A DNA stretch of 64,000 nucleotides, from the NCBI GenBank assembly GCA_036245525.1, contig BTPG01000008.1:28506040-28570039 (forward strand). The letters are read 5' to 3'. The DNA comes from Semisulcospira habei. Taxonomy: Eukaryota; Mollusca; Gastropoda; Semisulcospiridae. The notes beneath the pieces were generated by a model, which saw nothing but the letters and a program-made list of their open reading frames with translations, was not told the DNA's origin and did no database searches. The translations under genes were made by a program, and so were the position numbers. Shown here piece after piece: positions 10,753 to 21,920 of the stretch (position 1 is its first letter; every line of letters starts with the position of its first letter).

Positions 10753-11071
10753 TCTTTCTGATTAGGTTCTGTTAGCGAAAGGTGCAGGATCAGTCTTGAG
10801 CCCGATTCAGCTGCAGTATTTACCTTACCTTGCTCTGGACGGTGTCAGGAAAACCAAACAAAGTACGAATCTATTTATTTTCTACGAATCTGTTTATTCA
10901 AGCAGCGATATACTTCAGACTGTGCAAGGTAGAGCCGCTCAGGCACGGATGCTTATAACTAATAAGTGGCATGAGGGCGTCAGCTTGTCTCCCACTAAAG
11001 TCGTCTGACTCAGGCATATTCTTCTCTCTTTTTTTTTTTTCTGTCTAGAAGAAGTAGGAGGATAACTGGTT

Positions 11072-11295
11072 TTAACTCCGCTTGCGGACTGCCAAGAAAA
11101 AAACGGAGCACGATCCAACTGCCAGAGACATGGACTCTCATGACCCCCGCTAAAGTGGGGGCTCCAGAGGAACCATGTATCTTGCCGAGACCAATTTGCT
11201 TCTATGTCTCTTGGACCTTTGTGACCGGCTTCTGGTCCTGAGTGAACAAAGATTCCAGAAATACAATATACGTTCAGTGGCAGGGATGAGGTTAA
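11072..11295 (+). mobile_element. Family A MITE with TTAA at both ends
   Basis: TTAACTCCGCTTGCGGACTGCC is the left end; GGCAGGGATGAGGTTAA is the right end (TTAA 11292-11295). The hairpin (about 11121-11195) is decayed. The right-flank block GAGACCAATTTGCTTC and AACAAAGATTCCAGAAA are typical of the family. Its right TTAA is shared with the next element. Confidence 0.8.
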
Positions 11296-11370
11296 CTCAT
11301 TCGAGACGTGCCGCCTCCGGATACGCGGTATACGCCGCGTATCCGGATGCGGCACGTCTCGAATGAGTTA
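11292..11370. mobile_element. Family N palindromic MITE
   Basis: Starts TTAACTCATTCGAGACG and ends CGTCTCGAATGAGTTA. Arms pair with one mismatch apart from a few bases at the centre. The element is nearly all hairpin and shares its left TTAA with the family A copy. Confidence 0.85.
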
Positions 11371-11549
11371 TAAATTACGACATACAGGGCGTTTACGCCG
11401 AATGGGACATAAAGTGGGTTTATGTGGTGTGTGGTTGTTTGTGATTTGAAGCTTACAACTCTTGGGCAGAAACACCAAAATCTCAATTTTATGTAAGGTT
11501 TCCGTCCCAGACTGACAGTGGAACATCGAGAACCAAAGGCGTTAGATTC

Positions 11550-11771
11550 TTAACTCATTCTACCCCATACCCACCCGGCCAGCAAGATAAGGATCGACCA
11601 TGATAGTTCAAGGGTGATGCCAGAATAGCTTGGCGCCTATGGGCGCCAAGCTATTCTGGCATCACCCTTGAACTATCATGGTCGATCGGTGTCCTGCCGG
11701 CACTGCAATGCAGCCTTCAGAGAACAACGGCAAAATTTGGGGGATTTCGGTCTTGGGGTAGAATGAGTTAA
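11550..11771. mobile_element. Family B2 MITE, complete
   Basis: TTAA is at 11550-11553 and 11768-11771. The ends are CTCATTCTACCCC and its complement. The hairpin pairs TCGACCATGATAGTTCAAGG.. with its complement around GGCGCCTATGGGCGCC. The right flank carries GCAATGCAGCCTTCAGAGAA. Confidence 0.9.
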
Positions 11772-11794
11772 GTGATAAGAATTGAAACTATGAG

Positions 11795-12925
11795 GTACTT
11801 AAAGCGACCTACTCCAGGCAGTAAAGGGTTAATAGATCTCAATATCTTCTTTATAAAATATAATGTTCTTAGTATGTCTTGCAGTGTGTATTCATAAATG
11901 TTCTTAGTGTGTCTTACACTGTCTGTTCATAAATGTTCTTAACGTGTCTTACAGTGTGTGTTCATACATGCTCTTAGTGAGTCTTACATTGTGCGCTCAT
12001 AAATGTTCTCAGTGTGTCTTACAGTGTGTGTGTGTTCATAACTGTTCTCAGTGTGTCTTACAGTGTGTTTGTTCATAAATGTTCTTAACGTGTCTTACAG
12101 TGTGTGTTCATAAATGTTCTTAGTGTGTCTTACAGTGTGCGTTCATAAATGTTCTAAGTGTGTTACAGTGTGTGTGTGTGTGTGTGTTCATAACTGTTCT
12201 CAGTGTGTCTTACAGTGTGTGTTCATAAATGTTCTTAACGTGTCCTACAGTGTGTGTTCATAAATGTTCTTAGTGTGTCTTACAGAGTGCTTTCATAAAT
12301 GTTCTAAGTGTGTTACAGTGTGTGTGTGTTCATAACTGTTCTCAGTGTGTCTTACAGTGTGTGTTCATAAATGTTCTTAACGTGTCTTACAGTGTGTGTT
12401 CATAAATGTTCTTAGTGTGTCTTACAGAGTGCGTTCATAAATGTTCTAAGTGTGTTACAGTGTGTGTGTGTTCATAACTGTTCTCAGTGTGTCTTACAGT
12501 GTGTGTTCATAAATGTTCTTAACGTGTCTTACAGTGTGTGTTCATAAATGTTCTTAGTGTGTCTTACAGTGTGCGTTCATAAATGTTCTAAGTGTGTTAC
12601 AGTGTGTGTGTGTGTTCATAACTGTTCTCAGTGTGTCTTACAGTGTGTGTTCGTAAATGTTCAAAGTGCGTCTTTCAATAATGTGGGGGAAAAAAAGACC
12701 TACTAAATCATAAAGTTTGAATGCCGTAAAATCAGAGATTTTTCTCTCTTCTTCTCCCATGCACGCAGGAGAGTTCTTTCCTTTACGCTCAACAGACAGC
12801 GGAAATACTCTAATACGCGTGCGTACTCAGATTAATCGTGAAAAAGAGGGGTAGAAAAGTTTTAGCTGAAAATTGATAACACATTGTATGGGGAAATTTT
12901 AGCAAATATGCCAGTCATAGAGCAG
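11795..12925 (+). mobile_element. Family L element containing a higher-order minisatellite
   Basis: It begins near AAAGCGACCTACTCCAGGCA, a block shared with 59595. The centre (about 11855-12665) is a tandem array of a 35-bp unit (ATGTTCTTAGTGTGTCTTAC + AGTGTGTGTTCATAA). From about 12041 the units are ordered as a four-unit block recurring at 12041, 12193, 12335, 12477 and 12621. The distal part (12665-12925: TTTCAATAATG, AGGGGTAGAAAAGTTTTAG, GATAACACATTGTATGG) matches 61105-61310 and partly 24655-24860. No protein is visible. Confidence 0.8.
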
Positions 12926-12930
12926 ATCAT

Positions 12931-13010
12931 TTAACTCATTCGAGACGTGCCGCCTCCGGATACGAGGCATAAGCCGCGTATCCGGAGGCAGCACGTCTCG
13001 AATGAGTTAA
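12931..13010. mobile_element. Family N palindromic MITE with TTAA ends
   Basis: TTAA is at both 12931-12934 and 13007-13010. The arms GACGTGCCGCCTCCGGATAC and complement are nearly perfect. Confidence 0.85.
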
Positions 13011-13311
13011 TATTCATTGGCCTAAACATTGATCATAGCCTTTTCCATGCCCCACTTGCATCTGTACTATCCCAATGCGCAAAAAGCCATAGGACCGACG
13101 ACAGGTTGATGGCCTTTGCGCACTAGGATTATGGTCAGTCATCAGCTTAGCTAACGTAGACGGGTAATGGTCATTTAGTTTGTCGTTGAACTGAATTACC
13201 CGTTCCCAACCACGGTTGAGTGAACATGTTTGTTACTTATTTGTGACGTTCGCTGTGAGCCTGATGGTTGGCCAAAAGCTGTGTCTGCAATGATGCATAA
13301 TAATACTAATA

Positions 13312-13495
13312 CAACTCCTTCGTGAGAATAACTCAACACCATCCAACTTCAAGAGGCATAGATCCTCATGAGCCCCCGCAGTTGCGGGGGCTCATAAGGA
13401 TCTATACCTCTTGCTGGAACAACTTTGTATCAGTCCATGTTCCTTTGACGTTTGGAGTTTTTAAAGTTGAAGTAAAAATTATTTCAAAGACACAA
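13312..13495 (+). mobile_element. Family A MITE
   Basis: Left part is ACTCCTTCGTGAGAATAACTC, with a hairpin at about 13340-13408 and a perfect CCCCCGCAGTTGCGGGGG tip. The right flank is CAACTTTGTATCAGTCCATG and AAATTATTTCAAAGACACAA. A second copy follows directly. Confidence 0.75.
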
Positions 13496-13971
<476 letters not shown>

Positions 13972-13974
13972 ATT

Positions 13975-15360
13975 TGCGGAGCATCACGAGCTGACCAACA
14001 AGAAGCACACATTCTCATCTGCCCTCGCAACTGCATGACTCCATGTGATTCCCTACGTCGCTTTGCAGAAGAAGGCCAATGGATCTGGATAACTGAGTGC
14101 CAGCGGGTCTAATGGAGTTCACTTAAGCCAATAAATCAGTGCATTAGCTGAATAAATTGGTTACGTGTTACCGTATACTTATTTACCCCAAAACCTGTGT
14201 GTGGACGTGCCAGGATGGACTTCTTCCATAATCTGGTCTTGGTACAGTACACGATTCACTGATTTCCTCTTGTTACGATTGTGGGTGTGTTGTTCTGTGA
14301 GAGCATGCATGTGTTAATCGTAGGAAACGATCCGATTTTTATTTGAACTAGCATGGTTGCGAATCACGTACCTTTTCAGTAAGATTCTTTATTGTTCGCG
14401 CAGATAGCAGAATTGGTTTTGTTATGATACGCTAAGTTTAGTCCGGAAGCTTCTAGCAAAGTCGCACGGAGAATAGCGGTAGTAAAGCTGATCTATTTTT
14501 AGTCATAGTTGTTTTCTGTGAGCGTGAAATTAGCGACCGTTCTTTGCGTGTTATGAAAGGTCGTGAACGGTCTACCATACTGTTGTGTGACGTCATTACA
14601 CACTAGGATTTGGGGCTGAAATGAGCAATCAAATTTTTGTAGACTATTGTAGTTATTCTAGAAAGTTCCTTTTTAATTAATATTTATGAGTTCCAGTTAC
14701 GTGTTCCGTTCTGATTGAGTGCGTGTGTAAATTCATTAGATTTTTCTGGAAAGTCGTTTTACTATAAAAGTTGGTGCTAGGAAGCACGTGTGTACATTTG
14801 TCAGGCATTGTCAGTTGTAGGGACACACAGTTTATCGTAGGTACGTGGCCCATATAGGGTGTACATTGTGAGAGACGCACCTGAACGGTGGTGTACGTTG
14901 TGTGAGGAACTTTGCGTCGCCAGTGTTGACATTTGCAGAAGAGAAGACATTGTATCAGTGTTGGTGCATTTCGGAATGCATTGTGTGGAGATCGCATCGC
15001 TGAATTAAAATATTGTTGGAACTGTTACTCCAGTGTAGCCTACATCCTTAAGCCACGTGTGACGGGTTGCAGCTGAATGAAGTTTATTTAAAAGAACCTT
15101 ACGTGCGTGCGTCTAGTGTGTTTATCACACTACGACTACGACCCCACCACGTAACACCCCCTTCCCTGATTCCCAGCAATCCAGCGCGCGTATCCCACAT
15201 CGCCTGTCTGGTGATAACGTGAGCTGACCGATTTTCGTGCACGAACGGGAAGGTAATGTTTTCTGGCGAGCAAATGAAATGCGACATTTTTGGAATTTTC
15301 TGAACCATCGGAAACACTTTAGATTACAAGATCACAAGTGAACTGTTAATTGTGGTAGTA
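13975..15360. other. Hairpin-poor stretch, possible LTR-like segment
   Basis: No foldback family is seen. A TATAAAAG at about 14763 and an AATTAAAATATTG at about 15003 lie in a segment bounded by TGTTACG (14271) and CCTACA (15047), which could be a solo LTR. No primer-binding site, protein or clear target duplication supports this. A relic of family J (GAAATGCGACATTTTTGG) is at about 15265. Confidence 0.3.
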
Positions 15361-15365
15361 AAGAC

Positions 15366-15550
15366 AAAATAGTTGAGTTCAGTTCAGATCGGTCAGGATG
15401 GGATCCGTGCGCTCGAAAAGGTCGATAAGCACCCCACCCAAGCCATCAGAAGTCTTCCTATAGTTCCTTTCGTTGTCGTGCAAATACTGGTCCGGTTTAA
15501 TATGGATGTCTCATGGCCTTCGAGCCTGGCCAGTGTCTGCTGCTGCCTAT
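15366..15550 (-). mobile_element. Family P LINE-like 3' end
   Basis: On the minus strand GACTTCTGATGG, CTTTTCGAGCGCACGGATCC and the TGAACTGAACTC tail match 47330-47510. A G-rich run follows at about 15569-15613. Confidence 0.55.
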
Positions 15551-15844
15551 CTTCACACCCGTGCTACGGGAGGGGGGGGGGAAGGGTGGGGGGAGGGGGG
15601 GGGGGAGGGGGGTGATCGGGTGTCATTTTGGTGCTGTTGGGTCTTCCGTTCCCCCAAAAAAGATATACTAGTGTAGTAGACGACTCACCAATAGTAAAAT
15701 CGATCATCAAACACAATTTATTTTCGAGAAACGTAGATTCTTCCCCCGGGGACTCACAAAAAACATGTGCCCCTTGCAACGCTAGCCTCTAAATAAACAT
15801 GAACTTTTTCAAGGGGATTAATCTCTTCGCTCACAAATTTCGCT

Positions 15845-16040
15845 TCTGAAACGACTGCACACTGACCGAAATTCGTGTGAAGAACACAGATGTAAATGAG
15901 ACCCAAAAAGACAAGAACATAGGACTAACAAGAGACATAAATCCTCATGAGCCCTCGCCGCATTCGCGAGGGCTCATGAGGATTTGTGTCTCTTGCATCT
16001 CTTGTAGCGTTCGCCTTGCCCCGGCAGTTAAGGGGTTAAT
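15845..16040 (-). mobile_element. Family A2 MITE
   Basis: The hairpin at about 15927-15997 has arms AAGAGACATAAATCCTCATG and complement, with compensated changes relative to family A. The right end GCCCCGGCAGTTAAGGGGTTAA carries TTAA. Copies at 38125 and 59090 share GTTCGCCTTGC. Confidence 0.75.
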
Positions 16041-16261
16041 ATCTATTAGCATTGGTCATAGTATTGCATTTCGATGCTTCGTAGTTACCGTGGTGAGATG
16101 GACTTAGTCGCCTGCTCGGCGTTAAACCTAGACTTAACCAGATAAGTATATCAGCTTCATCGTTGGCTAATATACAACCGAACAATGGCTTTCCCTAAGT
16201 CCCTACCCAAAACGTGCGCACGCCAAACGAATTTCGAATTTCGGCATTTCTCATCCCGTCT

Positions 16262-16335
16262 GCAGGAGGTGTAGATTCTCATGAGACACGGCTGCGACTG
16301 CTGGGGCTCATGAAAATCTGCAGCTCTTGCTGACC
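16262..16335. repeat. Family A hairpin, decayed
   Basis: GAGGTGTAGATTCTCATGAG is paired with GGGGCTCATGAAAATCTGCA. Confidence 0.6.
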
Positions 16336-16426
16336 AAGCTCGGCTCCATCTGTCCCAACTGAAGGCGTTATCCCAGATTACACATAAAACTTCTCAGTTG
16401 GCCTATCCTCAGTCCCTCTGATTCTC

Positions 16427-16555
16427 TGGCTGCGTGAGTGAGCATAGTCATACGCAAGCCACTAAGCAAGATGCTCCGCTACAGCGGAGCACCTTGCATA
16501 GTGTCTCAGTAGCGCCGGATCTAATCTCTGTTATGCAACTGACCCTGACCTTTAT
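16427..16555. repeat. Family I foldback relic
   Basis: GCGTGAGTGAGCATAGTC, CCACTAAGCAAGATGC and TCCGCTACAGCGGA form a decayed hairpin related to 57446-57632, with TTATGCAACTGACCC as its right flank. Confidence 0.65.
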
Positions 16556-17087
16556 CCTATGGCCCACACGGGAGCGGTTTCTTGAATTACAGCAATGAAA
16601 TGTCTTTACTGAAGTCTGCCCTTCCTCACTGGAGAAACCGTTACCACAATGACGTAGTTTTTCAGGATGTAATATCTTTTGTTGAAAGGTACGGGTCTGT
16701 TAAAGGAAACATCCGTTTGTCGAAAAAAACATATCTGGAAAAGAAAAAAAAATTCCGGATGGCTTCAGTATTGCATTAAGTTACCGACCGGTGATGGAGG
16801 ACCCGATCCTGAGGTGTATCCATGGCAAATACCTCACAATTTAACTTTTTACTACACACTTACTGATTGTTCTGGCGTACCGCCAACGTAACTCTTCTAA
16901 CCAAACCAAGATTAATCTACAACAAAATATATAAATAAGAAGTAAACTACCGACTGACTGTTTATAACAACGTGAATGCCGTCACCCTCACCACCACCGC
17001 CACCGCCGCCACCACCATCAGACTGTACTTCACCATACCAGACAGTACAACCGTCATCAGACGGTACCGATCACCAGACAGTACCAT

Positions 17088-17440
17088 CAAGCCATCACTA
17101 GTAAAGCTTGAAGAGGTGAGTTTTCAACGACCTCTTGAAGTCAGAGACAGACTCACTGTTTCTGACCTCAAGAGGCAGTGTATTCCATAACACTGAGGCT
17201 TGATAAACAAAGGTGCCCTGACAAATGTTTTAGTTTGGACAGAAGGTACACACAACTTCCGTTTATCAGAAGAGGAGCGGAGATCACGAGAGGGTGTAAG
17301 CATTTGCAGCAAAGAGGACAAGTATTCTGGGCTGGTGCCTGAAAACGGCAGTCCCGAAAAAAAACAGATTGACATAACTTTGTATTGAATACGTGAGGAC
17401 ACAGGTAGCCAGTGAAAGGATTTCAAGATGGGTACCAGAC
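17088..17440 (-). mobile_element. CR1-like reverse transcriptase C-terminal fragment
   Basis: The minus-strand frame at 17124-17426 contains FHWLPVSSRIQYKV, FSGTSPEYLSSLL, TPSRDLRSSSDKRKL and CVPSVQTKTF, the usual order downstream of the catalytic core in CR1/jockey-type LINEs. In the next frame the expected ending SLKTHLFKL is readable at about 17090-17125, so at least one frameshift has occurred. It is 5'-truncated and inactive. Imperfect GAC repeats lie upstream at 17020-17095. Confidence 0.8.
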
Positions 17441-17624
17441 GGTACCACCATCACCACCACCACCACCACCATCACCACCATCACTGCCACCACCACCACC
17501 TCTTCAGAAACTCGTCACGTTTTTCCGGAAACTCCGTGAAATTGCCCGCTAATCAAACGCACGCGCGCGTAACACAAACGAGAGGTCACGGGGTCTGTTA
17601 GCACGTGCTACGATGCTGTTCCTT

Positions 17625-17696
17625 CGTTTGCGAGAGACATACATTCACATGGACACCTGCAGCCGCAGGGGCTCATGAAAATCTGTGCGTCTCGCT
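17625..17696. repeat. Family A hairpin, decayed
   Basis: GAGACATACATTCACATGG pairs imperfectly with GCTCATGAAAATCTGTGCGT. Confidence 0.6.
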
Positions 17697-17894
17697 GTTA
17701 GTGATATGACCTATTTATCTTTGTGTTCCTCTCCATGACAGTCATCGGAGTTTCAGTCCGTGACTGGCAAGCACGTGCAGCACGTTAGTCCGATCTTCAG
17801 ATAATCGGGGAACTGGGTGTACGCTATACATCCTTCTCAAACATCGATGGTCTCGTCCGTTTCCAAATTACAGACGTAAACAGGACTACTACAC

Positions 17895-17957
17895 AAAAGG
17901 CATAGATCCTCATGTGCCCCTGCAACCGCAGGGGCACATAAGGACCTATGCCTCTTA
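17895..17957. repeat. Family A hairpin core
   Basis: The arms carry a compensated change: CATGTGCCCC on the left and GGGGCACAT on the right, against CATGAGCCCC / GGGGCTCAT elsewhere. Confidence 0.8.
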
Positions 17958-18518
17958 TTGTTTTAGTACTGCAAGCTAACCCGGCTAATGGATGTAGGTC
18001 TCACCTCTGTCCTACCGTGACGCCTCGTAGTAAGTGTGAAAGACTAGAAAAACAATGAGGGGTATTTGTAGTGGATATCGCCAGGACGCGTCTGGTTTTG
18101 ACTGCGGAGAAAGCACGTACAGAACTTCCGCACATTTTTTCCCCTCTGTTGCATTGTGTTCAAACGTTTGACATCGGAGTGCACAACGTTTTTCGCAAAT
18201 ATCTCCGCAAAGAACTACTTTCGTATACCAATATTACAACAAATATCATTCAGTGTCAGTTGACCTAATACGATTTACTTTTAATAAACTCGAACAATGT
18301 GTCAGTTTTGCTGTACAGTCGAAAAAATTCGGAATTGTTTCATGAAACGACTGATTTTACATCCCTAAATGTGCCCCAGATATATTAAGTCCAGTATAAG
18401 AAAGATCCATTTTCACGTGAATTGGCCACGTTTTTAACCCTGAAATAGCGCAGGCATACATGAAGTCTGCATGTTTGACCTCGAGTATGTTATGATACTT
18501 CTCTGTTACATAGTTGTA

Positions 18519-18618
18519 TACTGACAAGCAGAGGAAATGCGACATCATTCGAGTCATCGGAAACTAAAGTGTTTCCGATGACTCGAATGATGTCGCACTT
18601 CTTTTGCTCGACAATATA
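18519..18618. mobile_element. Family J palindromic element (TATA-flanked)
   Basis: Core arms TGCGACATCATTCGAGTC.. (18538-18564) and complement (18571-18597) are perfect over 27 bp with a 6-nt loop. Outer ends TATACTGACAAGCAGAGG / TTTTGCTCGACAATATA are less well paired. A related copy is at 54441-54532. TA-flanked palindromes could be Tc1/mariner-type MITEs, but I have no transposase link. Confidence 0.8.
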
Positions 18619-18719
18619 TTTGTGCATCTAACAGAGTTGAACGATTTTTTTTTTTTTTTTTATCGAGACAAGCTACGACCGCAACTACATAATAATCCTG
18701 TTACAGAGCTCCTATAGGT

Positions 18720-18845
18720 AAACTTTTGTAACGCATGTATAGTTTAGATTATTACGTTTTAAGTTTAAAGAGGTTTTTTGTGTTTTGTTTTTGTTTTTAG
18801 ACATTAAACAAAATTCATTCATTCATTCATTCATTCATTCATTTA
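18720..18845 (+). repeat. ATTC tetranucleotide run, probable retroelement tail
   Basis: GACATTAAACAAAATTCATTC continues into about ten ATTC units. A T17 run lies upstream at about 18644. Confidence 0.65.
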
Positions 18846-19358
18846 TTTGATCTAATATAAAGAGTCAGCACATTTTGTTTCACCCCACCAAATATCGCAC
18901 TCGCTGATCGACACCAGTTGGAAAGCAGGAATCGACAGATGCGTGGTGTTTCTGTATATTGATGTACAGTACACATGACCCTAAGGTTATTGTGCAAACG
19001 GCTATCAGATCAGTGATCATACTGTATATATTATGTGGTAACCGCAGGATATTGAGCAAACGCGGATCAAATCCGTGATACTCTGTGGTAAACGTGTGTG
19101 CCGTTTAGGAGAATAAGTGATACCACTCCTGCCTTACACAAGCCAGGTTGTGTTACGACCTGACTGCTTGCTTTGAATCCTAGTGATGCCATACTTGCGA
19201 TAAACCTTTAGGAAAATGTTATGACGGGCGTAAACACGTTCGCTTAGTCACGGCATGAGCGCACTGTTCAATTACAACGGTGTGATGTTTGGAATAGTGT
19301 TATCATACTTTCAGCCTGATAAAATAAACGCGAGTTGCCAACAGATTTTACAGAAAAC

Positions 19359-19427
19359 ATGTGCTGGTCTGTGATTTTGGACCTTACGGCCTTCGGCCGT
19401 AAGGTCCAAAATCACAGACCAGCACAT
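19359..19427. mobile_element. Family D perfect palindrome
   Basis: 33-bp arms (ATGTGCTGGTCTGTGATTTT..) and a 3-nt loop centred at 19393, with no mismatch. Half or imperfect copies are at 9218, 19560, 23290, 28402, 31917, 36105 and 40464. Confidence 0.85.
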
Positions 19428-19699
19428 ACAAATTACAAAGGGTCAGAGACCTGACGCAAGATAGTTCTGTGTAGTACAGTACTTTCTTTTCTAAGGCATT
19501 TATAAATTTGCATGAACGATAATAGTGGAAACAAATCTGGTTTGTGATTGTTTTTAGGTTATAGTCTAGAACCGTAAAGTCAAAAATTACAGAGCAGCAC
19601 ACACATATATAAAAAATGCAGCATGGGTTGGACAACTTTATATTGTGAATCCTGTCCTCTATGGTGCATATTGTTTTTAATGTCCGGTAGGAAACACAG

Positions 19700-20228
19700 T
19701 CAAGATCCAAAAGGTGACTGCCAACAGTGACAAAATTTCTAACCGAAAGATAGAAAAATCTTAGAAAGATTGGGGCGGTCCGTGGCGCAGTGGTTAAGGC
19801 GCCTGCCCACCAATGCCAAAGGTGCGAGGTTCGAAAACGGGTTCCGGCGTCTGACTTTTCTCCTCTGGTAAGTGTCACCGTTAATTCGGGCGGACCGTCG
19901 GGGGTTCTTTCTCCGGGTACTCCGGTTCTTCCACCCCCCCCCCCCACCCCCCACCCACCCCCCACCCCCACCCGCCCCCCCCCCCCCCACACACACACAC
20001 ACACTTTGGTACCGGTTTCAGGCCACTTTACAAATTTCAAATACAAGCGATCAAAAATCTCTGTAACTTCAGTAGCTGAACTGGCCCTTCGTCTGTCTTG
20101 TACTGTGTTTGTCTTAATTGGCGTAAATCCGTGTCTGTTACGTGAGGCGGTGTGCGTGTTGGGTTTCAGTTCGCGGCGCTTTGAGTCGATTCGCCCAAAA
20201 ATTGAGAAAAAGCGCCTATATAATACTG

Positions 20229-20278
<50 letters not shown>

Positions 20279-20510
20279 TTATTAGAAAGGATAAGTACAA
20301 CACGATTTCTCAGTGAGTTATTTTTTGCCTCGCTCAGAAACATAATATGTACGTGCTGTCTATTCTGTTTGTCAGTGTCTGTTTTGAAAATGTTTTTTCT
20401 TTTAAACGTGCTTAGAAAGTACCATACGATCTATTAATTTTTATATTTATAGATTTTGTTGTACTTGTCTTTCTAAACGTGTTCCTTTCTTTGTTGGGAA
20501 ATTGTAAGAA
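19700..20510 (+). mobile_element. Family C element split by a SINE
   Basis: The left part (CCAAAAGGTGACTGCC ... TCTTAGAAAG) and right part (TTAGAAAGGATAAGTACAAC ... TTTGTTGGGAAATTG) are collinear with 3471-3810 when the SINE is removed. The inner region is longer and less palindromic than at 3508. Confidence 0.75.
19768..20281 (+). mobile_element. tRNA-derived SINE
   Basis: The head GGCGGTCCGTGGCGCAGTGG with TTAAGGCG (A-box-like) and GAGGTTCGAAAACG (B-box-like) resembles a tRNA with an internal Pol III promoter. The body contains GGACCGTCGGGGGTTC, a C/CA-rich tract, GTGTTGGGTTTCAGTTCGCG and a 3' end of GCGCCTATATAATAC followed by an ATT run. TTAGAAAG occurs on both sides (19760-19767, 20282-20289), a probable target duplication. 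A minus-strand copy is at 39334-39764 and a fragment at 7735-7965. Such elements depend on a partner LINE. Confidence 0.85.
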
Positions 20511-20579
20511 CCCAAAATCTACTCTATAGAGAACTATCCAACTACTGATTAAATCACACATATCATTGACGTCATCAGT

Positions 20580-20748
20580 GTAGTCTTTCCTCTGGGGAGC
20601 CGCCGCCCAGTTTATGACGTCATCCAGACTCACAGTCAAACGCAGAAGAAGAAGTGTAGTCTTTGACAAAAATAAAAAAGAAACAAACAAATATTGAAGT
20701 GCAAGAAGTGTAGTCTTTGACCAAAAATAATCAATAAACAAGAAAATG
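20580..20748. other. Short direct repeat region
   Basis: AGAAGTGTAGTCTTTGAC occurs at about 20650 and 20704, each followed by A-rich sequence. No other structure is clear. Confidence 0.5.
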
Positions 20749-20962
20749 TTAACCCTTATCATTCTGATATCATTGCTTGAAATACATTTGACTGATAGTC
20801 CAAGGGTGGTGCCATAATAGCTTGGCGCCTGAGGCGCCAAGCTATTCTGGCACCACCCTTGAAATAAAACAGTTGATCTTATCTCCTAATCTGCAATGTA
20901 GCCTTCATAGGACCCAACAGCAAATTTTACAAAATCAGCGGCCTCAGTATGTAATGTGTTAA
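20749..20962. mobile_element. Family B3 MITE with TTAA ends
   Basis: TTAA at 20749-20752 and 20959-20962. The hairpin has CCAAGGGTGGTGCCATAATA and complement around TTGGCGCCTGAGGCGCCAA. The right flank matches 8096-8303. Confidence 0.8.
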
Positions 20963-21191
20963 AGTGCAAGCAAAGCACAACCATAGATCATGTTCGCCAT
21001 TTCTGGTTTACATTGACTTGTTTATGGCCACGGGAATAGACTGAATTTGCCTGGAGACGAAAAGCAGATGCGCAAAACGCGCCGGTACCACGTTATGTGA
21101 ATTGGCAGACATTAGCTCTTCCACTCCCTCGGTGTCTTGCAGCAAAATAGAGAATGCTGCATGTTACCTCAGCCCCCAGCCTTTCCATCTG

Positions 21192-21255
21192 CAAGAGGCA
21201 TAGATTCTCATGAGGCCCTGCGGCCGCAGGGCCTCATGAGAATCTATGCCTCTTG
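21192..21255. mobile_element. Family A hairpin, perfect 64-bp palindrome with no loop
   Basis: 32-bp arms meet at CGG|CCG. Relative to most family A copies it has three altered base pairs, each changed in both arms (GATTCTC/GAGAATC, GAGGCC/GGCCTC, CCTGC/GCAGG). Confidence 0.9.
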
Positions 21256-21609
21256 TTCAAAATGATTCGGTCTATGTCAGTACATCCTCAAACTGCGTGT
21301 CTCACCTGGTCAATATCTTGAAGCCGTCTGCCAGTGATAAGCACAAATCAGTCTTCATCAGTGTACTGAGGAGAACATCCGTTGAGATTTATGTCTGTTG
21401 TCATATTCTGCACAGAATATCATCCAAATGTCATTTTGTGAATGGCAGCCTGTCACAAACGCTTATCGAATCAGTCTGGTGATGCAATCGGCAAATAGCA
21501 TCATGTTCCCACACATTTTTTTTTTCGGGCTGGTAACCAATATCAGACGGACTACAAAAATACTCGATCACGGAGACCCATTTACTGGCAAGTACGTTTG
21601 GCACGTGTT

Positions 21610-21920
21610 TCGAGGTGGGTGTAAATTTTAACAGCCTTTGGCCCCATATACGATTTGAAAACGCTAAGAAGCGGGAATAACTTGGAACAGCTCATGCATT
21701 ATGCCTGCCGAAATGCACTAAGAGGTGGGAGTAAATTTAAACAGCTTGTAACATCAAAGGGGAGGAAATCGAAGATTTTTATTCTACGAGTTTCGTGCCC
21801 CTGACACTCAGAGCCAGTCAGGGGCACGAAACTCTTGGCAGAAATTCTTCGATTCTCTCCCCTGCTGTGGTGACATATACCTTTCGAAATGCTTAGGGTG
21901 CAGGAGTAATCTGGAACAGC
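21610..21920. repeat. Degenerate direct repeats split by a foldback
   Basis: A motif like GAAATGC.AAG..GGGAGTAA..T..AACAGC recurs near 21610, 21657, 21710 and 21886. Between the last two sits a foldback (21759-21861) with GAGTTTCGTGCCCCTGAC and complement arms. The spacing suggests that the foldback inserted into an older ~50-bp tandem repeat. Confidence 0.65.

Noticed and set aside
19771..19850. Functional tRNA gene
   Set aside because: The A- and B-box head is fused to a SINE body and ATT tail, repeated at 39334-39764, and does not fold into a full cloverleaf on inspection.
19384..20343. 319-aa minus-strand open frame
   Set aside because: It crosses a family D palindrome, a SINE, C-rich and ATT runs; no coherent domain.
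21192..21255. Hairpin as a bacterial-style terminator or a microRNA precursor
   Set aside because: It is a dispersed repeat core present dozens of times, without a U-tract or a single-copy miRNA context.
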